From contig MGQK01000120.1 in the NCBI GenBank assembly GCA_001797815.1, positions 1,542-7,731 on the forward strand: DNA of 6,190 nucleotides, read 5' to 3'. Made by a program: the position numbers and the translations under genes. This document shows, one piece after another, positions 1 through 3,200 of the stretch. Position 1 is the stretch's first letter; the number at the start of each line of letters is the position of its first letter. Under the pieces are notes generated by a model that saw only the letters and a list, made by a program, of their open reading frames with translations, ran no database searches and was not told where the DNA came from. Source of the DNA: Deltaproteobacteria bacterium RBG_13_61_14 (lineage in GTDB: Bacteria; RBG-13-61-14).

Positions 1-40
1 CCGAGAGTTTTTCTGGGGCATCTGGTTTTTTATTGTTCAT
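1..40 (-). CDS. Start of an unidentified leftward gene (partial)
   Basis: Only the first 13 codons are in the window, reading M-N-N-K-K-P-D-A-P-E-K-L-S from an ATG at 40-38. A strong Shine-Dalgarno sequence (GGAGG) lies five bases before the ATG, so this looks like a real gene start and not a chance ORF. The start is lysine-rich and hydrophilic, with no signal peptide. It runs in the same direction as the XRE regulator gene to its right, but 189 bp separate them, so it may have its own promoter; I found no convincing one. Function cannot be told from 13 residues. Position suggests a cargo or regulatory gene of the integrated element. Confidence 0.5.
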   Translation of the reverse strand, partial: MNNKKPDAPEKLS

Positions 41-110
41 CGAATCCTCCAAAATTTTTATTTTTCCTCGTCTAGCGAGTAAGGATTGAAGGCATTTAGG
101 GAAAATCGGC

Positions 111-139
111 TTGACAAAAAGGCGGGAAAAAGCTATAAT
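111..139 (+). promoter_or_regulatory. Perfect consensus sigma70-type promoter
   Basis: TTGACA at 111-116 and TATAAT at 134-139 are separated by exactly 17 bp, matching the housekeeping consensus at all twelve positions. Transcription should start near 147. No credible coding sequence with a ribosome site follows before the terminator at 186-221, so the promoter appears to serve a short RNA. It points opposite to both neighbouring genes. Confidence 0.75.
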
Positions 140-146
140 TATTATT

Positions 147-221
147 GAGATAGCGCTTTTTACCGTTCAAGTCTTTTTATCCCCCGGCTCCAAACCTTCA
201 ACCCGTTGGAGCCATTTTTTT
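147..221 (+). ncRNA. Candidate small RNA, about 75 nt
   Basis: A perfect promoter (111-139) and an intrinsic terminator (186-221) enclose a stretch too short for a normal gene, and I see no start codon with a ribosome site in it. The predicted transcript has a U-rich single-stranded 5' part, then an unpaired UCCCCC (180-185), then the terminator hairpin. A pyrimidine-rich single-stranded segment beside a terminator stem is a common layout for regulatory RNAs that pair with purine-rich ribosome sites. Inside this window UCCCC can pair with GGGGA at 803-807, just before the xis-like start codon, but five pairs alone are weak. It lies between two leftward genes in the element, so a role in element regulation is plausible but is inference. 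Confidence 0.45.
186..221 (+). terminator. Intrinsic terminator
   Basis: A perfect 8-bp stem, GGCTCCAA (186-193) with TTGGAGCC (206-213), has a 12-nt loop and is followed by A and seven T (215-221). The T run is on the plus side only, so it ends rightward transcripts such as the candidate small RNA. On the minus strand the stem is followed by a G run, so it is unlikely to stop the XRE transcript. Confidence 0.75.
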
Positions 222-229
222 ATCAAAGT

Positions 230-472
230 CTATTTGTTATCGGGACGGGTCAGGCCATTCTTTGGTCCCTCCTTTTTCAGCAATACTTTCGGATTCACCT
301 CGATCGGATCAGTCCCCAGAATTTTCACAATTACCGCCAATTCCTCCGGGGTGGCGATAATCGTGCCCCGTTCGATCCGGCTAATTCGGGATTGGGAAAA
401 TCCGGTCAGCTCGGCGAGTCGGTCCTGAGACAGGTCCCTGGCAACCCTTAAAATTTTTAACTTCGACACCAT
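230..472 (-). CDS. XRE/Cro-CI-type helix-turn-helix regulator, 80 aa
   Basis: A small cytoplasmic DNA-binding protein, probably the repressor of the element. Residues 4-52 form one HTH_3 (XRE) domain. LSQDRLAELTGFSQSRISRIE at about 14-34 shows the usual SQ..LA..TG.SQS.IS.IE pattern, so the recognition helix is around 26-34. The remaining 28 residues are a short, basic, proline- and lysine-rich tail with no second domain, so there is no peptidase or ligand domain of the LexA or classical CI kind. The ATG at 472 is chosen because AAAAGGAGA lies eight bases upstream; an ATG six bases before that SD-proximal start is followed at once by a stop. The gene has its own promoter (529-558) and faces the xis-like and integrase genes, as in phage lysogeny switches. 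An antitoxin is the main alternative, but no toxin-like partner is visible. Confidence 0.85.
   Translation of the reverse strand: MVSKLKILRVARDLSQDRLAELTGFSQSRISRIERGTIIATPEELAVIVKILGTDPIEVNPKVLLKKEGPKNGLTRPDNK
448..460 (-). promoter_or_regulatory. Candidate operator palindrome inside the XRE gene start
   Basis: On the minus strand this reads TTAAAA-A-TTTTAA, a perfect 6-1-6 palindrome over codons 5-9 of the XRE gene. Its 9-bp core AAAAATTTT recurs at 51-59 (minus), just before the ribosome site of the gene starting at 40, and at 567-575 (plus), beside the XRE promoter. Three copies near three control points suggest a binding site, but the area is AT-rich and chance cannot be excluded. Confidence 0.25.
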
Positions 473-528
473 TTCTACATTCTCCTTTTCCTTTTTTAAT
501 CAGCGAAAATCTCGCTTTTATATGGTTT

Positions 529-558
529 AGTATAGCATGAGCGGGGTGGATTAGTCAA
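529..558 (-). promoter_or_regulatory. Promoter of the XRE regulator gene
   Basis: On the minus strand TTGACT (558-553) and TATACT (534-529) are 18 bp apart. A TG one base before the -10 makes an extended -10. Transcription should start near 522, giving a leader of about 50 nt before the ATG at 472. The palindrome at 565-577 adjoins the -35 on its upstream side. Confidence 0.65.
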
Positions 559-564
559 GCACCC

Positions 565-577
565 CCAAAAATTTTGG
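565..577. promoter_or_regulatory. Candidate operator palindrome beside the XRE promoter
   Basis: CCAAAA-A-TTTTGG is a perfect 6-1-6 palindrome seven bases upstream of the -35 of the XRE promoter. A related 13-bp palindrome, CAAATA-A-TATTTG, is at 765-777 in the leader of the xis-like gene, exactly 200 bp away. Both fit a repressor or Cro-like dimer site that controls the two divergent transcripts. Assignment to the XRE protein is inference. Confidence 0.35.
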
Positions 578-584
578 TTAATTG

Positions 585-594
585 CCCCCCCCCC
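585..594. repeat. Run of ten C between divergent genes
   Basis: A homopolymer of ten C sits in the 335-bp gap between the XRE gene and the xis-like gene, upstream of both core promoters. Such runs slip easily and can vary spacing or be miscounted in sequencing. The rest of the gap (473-807) holds the two promoters, the palindromes listed separately and no small ORF with a ribosome site that I could find. Confidence 0.5.
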
Positions 595-695
595 GGAGTC
601 AGTTTCACTTTTCCGGCCCAAAAAAAGTTGAAAGCCCTCGCAGCCAGCTGCCATGCGGGTTTGAGCGGTTCACAACACAAAACTGCATATAACCA

Positions 696-723
696 TTGAC
701 ATTTCTCAAGGGACTGGGATAAT
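696..723 (+). promoter_or_regulatory. Promoter of the xis-like / integrase transcript
   Basis: TTGACA (696-701) and GATAAT (718-723) are 16 bp apart, with TG at 715-716 giving an extended -10. Transcription should start near 730, leaving a leader of about 78 nt before the ATG at 808. It diverges from the XRE promoter. Confidence 0.65.
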
Positions 724-756
724 CAAAGTAGGCCTGAGAGCCAATTAAATATAATT

Positions 757-781
757 CCCCCAGGCAAATAATATTTGGGGG
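757..781 (+). promoter_or_regulatory. Hairpin in the leader of the xis-like gene
   Basis: CCCCCA (757-762) pairs with TGGGGG (776-781) in the predicted mRNA, and an alternative, shifted palindrome CAAATA-A-TATTTG occupies 765-777. The hairpin ends about 14 bases before the AAGGAG ribosome site. It could be an operator in DNA, an RNA hairpin affecting translation, or both. Confidence 0.35.
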
Positions 782-807
782 AAGAGGAGATTAAAAGGAG
801 AAGGGGA

Positions 808-1029
808 ATGTCGACTAAAAGCACCAGTCCGGTAAAAGAGGATCCTGCCGCATTACTCACCGTTCAGCAGGTCGCCCGACGCCTTGCCGTCAGCAAAAGC
901 CTGGTCTATGAATGGACCGATGAAGGCCGATTGGCCTATGTTGACCTTGGCCAGGATGGTCGCCGCCGGTGCCTACGTTTTAAGCCTGAAGACCTGGAGA
1001 AATTTATCCAAGACCATGCCCGGAATTAA
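808..1029 (+). CDS. Excisionase-like helix-turn-helix protein (Xis), 73 aa
   Basis: A small DNA-binding protein of the MerR-like HTH_17/excisionase type, expected to bend DNA at the element ends and favour excision, and possibly to act as a regulator. Residues 17-38 (LTVQQVARRLAVSKSLVYEWTD) are the helix-turn-helix. The segment from about 39 to 68, with GRLAYVDLG, RRRCLRF and the final helix PEDLEKFIQ, is the wing and closing helix usual for this family. The first 14 residues are a polar extension. ATG at 808 is chosen because AAGGAG lies seven bases upstream and the domain is complete from there; an in-frame TTG at 775 would add residues encoded by the ribosome site itself. The integrase gene lies 207 bp downstream in the same direction, the classic xis-int order. 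Its role as excisionase rests on this context. Confidence 0.75.
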   Translation: MSTKSTSPVKEDPAALLTVQQVARRLAVSKSLVYEWTDEGRLAYVDLGQDGRRRCLRFKPEDLEKFIQDHARN

Positions 1030-1053
1030 ACCAAGCTATAACCCCTTGGTTTT
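1028..1053 (+). terminator. Weak stem-loop after the xis-like gene
   Basis: AAACCAAG (1028-1035) pairs with CTTGGTTT (1045-1052) around a 9-nt loop, directly at the stop codon, followed by only one more T. The stem is AT-rich at its base and the U run short, so it is at most a leaky terminator or attenuator in front of the integrase gene. Confidence 0.3.
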
Positions 1054-1169
1054 GATCCAGCGTGGCTCTACTGGTTTCCCAGGAGCTCTGAGAGGTGGTT
1101 TTTTAATAAAAAATTGGGGTTGGCCGACCCTGAACAGGCCGATTAAAAACGTGGAAAGGGAGATAAAAA

Positions 1170-1253
1170 ATGGCGGGAAATTGTGGTATAAGAAAAGATG
1201 GAAAAGCGGTAACCGGCTCGTGGAAAGGAGGTTCGCATGGCGAACGTCTTTAA
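1170..1253 (+). CDS. Possible 27-codon leader ORF overlapping the integrase start
   Basis: An ATG at 1170, preceded by AAAGGGAG at a normal distance, opens a 27-codon frame that ends with TAA at 1251-1253, seventeen bases inside the integrase gene. The peptide would be basic and glycine-rich (it includes GIRKDGKAVTGSWKGG). A reading frame that spans the integrase ribosome site and start could couple or dampen integrase translation. No family is recognisable and the frame is short enough to arise by chance. The rest of the 1030-1236 gap shows only the stem-loop listed above. Confidence 0.25.
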   Translation: MAGNCGIRKDGKAVTGSWKGGSHGERL

Positions 1254-2268
1254 GCGGGCCGGGAAAGACGGGAGGGCGACCTGGTGTATTCGATACCAGG
1301 ACTCCTCCGGCAATGACATCCGGCAGGCCACCCGGGCCAAGACCAAGCGCGAGGCGGAGTTGCTCCTGGCCAAGGCGATCCAGGAGATCGCGGACGGCAC
1401 CTACGAGCTAAAGCAACGCCAGCGCGAGGTGACGTTCTTTGAAATCTGCGATGATTTCATGGCCTTCAGCCAGGCGCATAGAAAAAGTTGGAAACGGCAT
1501 CGAGACTCCTTCAACCATCTGAGAAAGTTCTTTGGGGATTGCCGTGCCCAAGAAATTAAGCCCTCCCAAATCGAGGATTTCATTCTGCAACGAAAAAATT
1601 GCAGAGATCGAAAAGGACGCCCACCCTCGCAGGCCACCATTAACCGGGAACTTTCAACTTTGCGGACAACATTCAATCGTGCTATCCATAATTTTAAATG
1701 CTCCCTCAACCCTATGCGGCACATCACATTGCCCAAAGAGAACAACGTCCGAAATAGGGTTCTCTCGGCCGATGAATTTGAGCGCCTTTGGGAATTATCA
1801 CCGATGCACCTAAGGCCCATCCTGATTACTGCCCATGAAACGGGAATGAGGTCCGGTGAGATTTTTGGTCTCCAGTGGGACCAGGTCGATTTACAGAAAG
1901 GCTTTATCTACCTTAAGCCGGAGCAGACCAAGACCCAAGAGGGACGCAAAGTCCCCATCAGCCCCAGGCTTCTTGAGACCCTCTCCGCCATGAAGAAAAA
2001 AACCGGAACCGTTTTCGGTTACCAGGGCAAATCCGTAAAGTCGATCAAGACGGCTTTCAAGAGGGCTTGCCGCTTGGCGGAAATCGAGAACTTCCGATTC
2101 CACGATTTTCGGCATACTTTCGTCACCAACATGCGGAGGGCAGGCAAGCAGGACCGGGCAATCATGGCCATCACCGGCCACAAGACCATGGTGGTATTCA
2201 CGCGCTACGACACGGTTGACGAGGAGGATCTCAAGCGGGTGGTCGGGTGGGATGAAAGGCGAGGTTGA
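1237..2268 (+). CDS. Tyrosine recombinase (phage/island integrase), 343 aa
   Basis: Site-specific recombinase that integrates and excises the element by strand exchange through a 3'-phosphotyrosine link. Residues 1-60 form a short N-terminal arm-binding type domain (FKRAGKDGRATWCIRYQD, then TKREAELLLAKAI). About 65-160 is the core-binding SAM-like domain, and about 175-340 is the catalytic domain. Catalytic residues visible are R205 (TGMRSGE), K232 in the beta-hairpin, H289 and R292 (FHDFRH), H315 (GHK) and the nucleophile Y324 (TRYDTVDEEDL). All are present and the length is normal, so the enzyme should be active. ATG at 1237 follows AAGGAGG at five bases. The gene ends 71 bp before the encoded 3' end of a tRNA-Lys gene, the usual position next to the attachment site. 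The xis-like gene lies upstream. It is likely transcribed with xis; I saw no good promoter of its own. Confidence 0.95.
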   Translation: MANVFKRAGKDGRATWCIRYQDSSGNDIRQATRAKTKREAELLLAKAIQEIADGTYELKQRQREVTFFEICDDFMAFSQAHRKSWKRHRDSFNHLRKFFGDCRAQEIKPSQIEDFILQRKNCRDRKGRPPSQATINRELSTLRTTFNRAIHNFKCSLNPMRHITLPKENNVRNRVLSADEFERLWELSPMHLRPILITAHETGMRSGEIFGLQWDQVDLQKGFIYLKPEQTKTQEGRKVPISPRLLETLSAMKKKTGTVFGYQGKSVKSIKTAFKRACRLAEIENFRFHDFRHTFVTNMRRAGKQDRAIMAITGHKTMVVFTRYDTVDEEDLKRVVGWDERRG

Positions 2269-2274
2269 AAAATC

Positions 2275-2296
2275 CTGGCACATTTCTGGCACATTT
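2275..2296. repeat. Perfect tandem 11-bp repeat, candidate integrase arm sites
   Basis: CTGGCACATTT occurs twice head to tail with no gap (2275-2285 and 2286-2296), starting six bases after the integrase stop and ending 42 bp before the CCA end of the tRNA. Direct repeats between int and att are where the N-terminal domain of many tyrosine recombinases binds (arm-type sites). The repeat is seen directly; its role is inferred. Confidence 0.6.
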
Positions 2297-2339
2297 AAAA
2301 AAGGGATCACGCCGCCTTGAGCGTAACCCCTTGATTTTT
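2297..2339. terminator. Two-way terminator between integrase and tRNA
   Basis: AAGGG (2301-2305) pairs with CCCTT (2328-2332) and an inner ACGC with GCGT, with a small internal loop. On the plus side a T run (2335-2339) follows, and on the minus side six T (complement of 2297-2302) follow. It can therefore end integrase transcripts rightward and the tRNA transcript leftward. The stem is imperfect. Confidence 0.45.
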
Positions 2340-2385
2340 GGAGGGCCGTGCGGGATTCGGACCCGCGACCAACGGATTAAAAGTC
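2339..2385. other. Probable attachment site (att) in the 3' half of tRNA-Lys
   Basis: An integrase gene, tandem arm-like repeats and the 3' end of a tRNA lie in order within about 150 bp. Tyrosine recombinases of islands and phages commonly recombine within the 3' half of tRNA genes, and the element restores that half. The crossover would fall somewhere between the anticodon loop (about 2379-2385) and the CCA end. The matching second copy was not found in this window and should lie at the other, left end of the element. Exact core limits cannot be set from one side. Confidence 0.55.
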
Positions 2386-2415
2386 CGCTGCTCTACCAGA
2401 CTGAGCTAACGGCCC
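2339..2415 (-). tRNA. tRNA-Lys (anticodon TTT)
   Basis: Reads lysine codons AAA/AAG. The minus strand folds as a full cloverleaf: a 7-bp acceptor stem GGGCCGT/ACGGCCC (2415-2409 with 2349-2343), D arm GCTC/GAGC, a 5-bp anticodon stem with loop CTTTTAA (anticodon TTT), a 5-nt variable loop and T stem GCGGG/CCCGC. CCA is encoded (2341-2339). Two bases are unusual. The T loop reads TCCGAAT where TTCGAAT is nearly universal, so position 55 is C in place of T. The discriminator base 73 is T, where bacterial lysine tRNAs normally have A or G. Both lie in the 3' half, which an integrating element would supply. The gene should still be read as a tRNA, though it may be a weakened or altered copy. Confidence 0.92.
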
Positions 2416-2429
2416 CTTTTGACCCAAAT

Positions 2430-2458
2430 ACCATAACACGCCCCGAGTCGAGGCGCAA
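2430..2458 (-). promoter_or_regulatory. Promoter of the tRNA-Lys gene
   Basis: On the minus strand TTGCGC (2458-2453) and TATGGT (2435-2430) are 17 bp apart, with a start expected near 2423, a few bases before the mature 5' end at 2415. The -35 lies only four bases from the left flank repeat of the MITE-like element, so sequence just upstream of the promoter has been replaced by that insertion. Confidence 0.5.
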
Positions 2459-2470
2459 GCCTGAAAATGC

Positions 2471-2617
2471 TCTTGCCACCCCCATTTTTTGACCGCACCG
2501 TAAATTTTCGGACTTTGTAGGGGCGCAATTCATTGCGCCCAGTTTCTGCAAGGGCGCGATAAATCGCGCCCCTACCCCGCGCCGCGAGGGGTTCCCGGAA
2601 AAATGGGGGCGGGCAAG
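2471..2617. mobile_element. MITE-like element with inverted ends and a 9-bp flank duplication
   Basis: A non-coding 147-bp unit has near-perfect inverted ends: CTTGCCACCCCCATTTTT (2472-2489) and AAAAATGGGGGCGGGCAAG (2599-2617), which differ by about one substitution and one base of length. Immediately outside, TGAAAATGC stands as a 9-bp direct repeat at 2462-2470 and 2618-2626, as expected for a target duplication. The inside carries two opposed REP hairpins. It encodes no transposase and must have been moved by an enzyme supplied elsewhere. The flank repeat and the ends are seen directly; transposition is inferred. The family is not recognised. Confidence 0.6.
2517..2575. repeat. Pair of inverted GTAG-headed REP hairpins (BIME-like)
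   Basis: The left unit (2517-2540) is GTAG followed by a hairpin GGGCGCAAT/ATTGCGCCC. The right unit (2552-2575), read on the minus strand, is GTAG followed by GGGCGCGAT/ATCGCGCCC. An 11-bp spacer separates them, and the outer GTAGGGGCGC/GCGCCCCTAC also pair. A GTAG head plus a GC-rich hairpin is the signature of REP sequences mobilised by RAYT (TnpA_REP) transposases, and two opposed copies form a BIME. The two hairpins differ by matched changes that keep base pairing. Confidence 0.75.
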
Positions 2618-2652
2618 TGAAAATGCATATGTAATGGACCTCACTATTTATC

Positions 2653-2675
2653 GAAAAGGGGAGAAACCCCTTTTC
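2653..2675. terminator. Stem-loop terminator after the dehydrogenase remnant
   Basis: GAAAAGGGG (2653-2661) pairs perfectly with CCCCTTTTC (2667-2675) around a 5-nt loop. Because the stem itself holds A4 and T4, it works in either direction. It lies 32 bp after the stop codon of the leftward dehydrogenase remnant and is probably its original terminator. Confidence 0.55.
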
Positions 2676-2707
2676 TTCGGTCCGGAGCCTGACCATCCGC
2701 CGGCGCT

Positions 2708-2923
2708 CTAAAGGCCGAGCAGGGTGCGGGCGATGATCTGGCGCTGGATCTCCGAGGTGCCGCCCCCGATGGTGGCGAGCAGGGAATCGCGCAGCCACCG
2801 CTCCACCTCGAACTCCCGCATGTAGCCGTAACCGCCGTGGAGCTGGAGCGCGTCCAAATAAACCTTCCGCGCCGCCTCCCGCAGCGCCACCTGCTCCTCG
2901 GTCAAACTGAAATCCAGCGCCAT
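2708..2923 (-). pseudogene. Acyl-CoA dehydrogenase with a large internal in-frame deletion, 71 codons left
   Basis: Normal acyl-CoA dehydrogenases have about 380 residues and oxidise acyl-CoA with FAD, passing electrons to ETF. Here residues 1-20 (MALDFSLTEEQVALREAARK) are a typical N-terminus, and residues 21-71 are a typical C-terminus with LQLHGGYGY, the likely catalytic Glu at 37 (REFEVER), GGGTSEIQ and a final IARTLLGL. The roughly 310 residues between them, with most of the FAD and substrate sites, are missing, so no enzyme activity is expected. The frame is open, AGGAGG lies seven bases before the ATG at 2923, a promoter is visible (2956-2984) and a terminator follows. The junction falls at EAARK-V, a sequence type that occurs at both ends of the family, so deletion between short similar sequences is likely. 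It may still be expressed as a micropeptide. Confidence 0.75.
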
Positions 2924-2955
2924 CGGCTGCCCTCCTGGCAAAAAATACCGCTTCC

Positions 2956-2984
2956 ATGCTAGTCGAGACCGCGGGGAATGGCAA
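2956..2984 (-). promoter_or_regulatory. Promoter of the dehydrogenase remnant
   Basis: On the minus strand TTGCCA (2984-2979) and TAGCAT (2961-2956) are 17 bp apart, 33 bp before the ATG at 2923. The match is moderate. Confidence 0.4.
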
Positions 2985-3007
2985 TAGCCCGGCGGTTTTG
3001 CTAAGAT
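2979..3007 (+). promoter_or_regulatory. Possible promoter for the 33-codon ORF and ilvD
   Basis: TAAGAT (3002-3007) is a fair -10, with a poor -35 (TGGCAA, 2979-2984) at 17 bp, overlapping the leftward promoter above. It is the best rightward candidate before ilvD; no promoter is visible in the 60 bp directly before ilvD. Confidence 0.25.
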
Positions 3008-3038
3008 GCACCCACATTCTTCGGCTGGAGGAAAATCC

Positions 3039-3140
3039 ATGTTCAAGTCGCCGGTTGCGCTGGCCGTGATCTGCTCCATTCTGTTCCTGGGCGAAGCGGC
3101 GACCGCGGCCAAAGTGGCGGGCGTCTGGCTCCTGAGATAA
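3039..3140 (+). CDS. 33-aa hydrophobic ORF: signal-peptide stub or leader peptide
   Basis: ATG at 3039 follows GGAGG at seven bases, so translation is likely. The product is MFKSPVALAVICSILFLGE followed by AATAAKVAGVWLLR. Residues 3-17 look like the basic start and hydrophobic core of a signal peptide, with an AxA-type cleavage site at about 22-24, leaving only nine residues. KVAGV right after the cleavage site is reminiscent of secreted chalcone-isomerase-like proteins, so this may be the stub of a truncated exported protein, matching the decayed dehydrogenase next door. Alternatively, 11 of 33 codons are Val, Leu or Ile, and a hairpin (3146-3173) and ilvD follow, the layout of an attenuation leader. 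The hairpin lacks a U run, which argues against classical attenuation. Neither reading is proven. Confidence 0.45.
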   Translation: MFKSPVALAVICSILFLGEAATAAKVAGVWLLR

Positions 3141-3145
3141 GCGAA

Positions 3146-3180
3146 CCCGCCCTTCGTCAGAACGAAGGGCGGGCTGCAAG
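3146..3180. repeat. REP-like hairpin repeat, copy 1 (upstream of ilvD)
   Basis: CCCGCCCTTCGT (3146-3157) and ACGAAGGGCGGG (3162-3173) form a perfect 12-bp stem with loop CAGA, followed by CTGCAAG. There is no T run, so it is not a standard terminator. Copy 2 at 4847-4885 has the same plan, with the same loop and outer sequence but different stem pairs. Confidence 0.65.
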
Positions 3181-3200
3181 AAGGATAGAGGAGGAAAACC

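Noticed and set aside
111-229. Retron or antitoxin RNA
   Set aside because: No reverse transcriptase and no toxin-like ORF are visible nearby; only the small-RNA call is supported.
111-428. Open frame of 105 codons on the plus strand
   Set aside because: It starts at the TTG of a promoter -35 box, runs through a terminator, has no ribosome site and lies opposite the XRE gene.
1184-1192. Extended -10-like TGGTATAAG before int
   Set aside because: No -35 of any quality at 16-18 bp, so I did not call an integrase promoter.
2265-2492. Open frame of 75 codons across the tRNA
   Set aside because: Its middle, CGIRTRDQRIKSPLLYQTEL, is the antisense translation of tRNA-Lys, a well-known false gene. 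It has no family match of its own.
2517-2575. CRISPR or phage attachment repeat
   Set aside because: There are only two units, in opposite orientation and with a 4-base GTAG head, which fits a REP pair. There is no spacer array.
3146-3173. Intrinsic terminator before ilvD
   Set aside because: Strong stem but no T run on either side, and a sister copy elsewhere shows it belongs to a repeat family.
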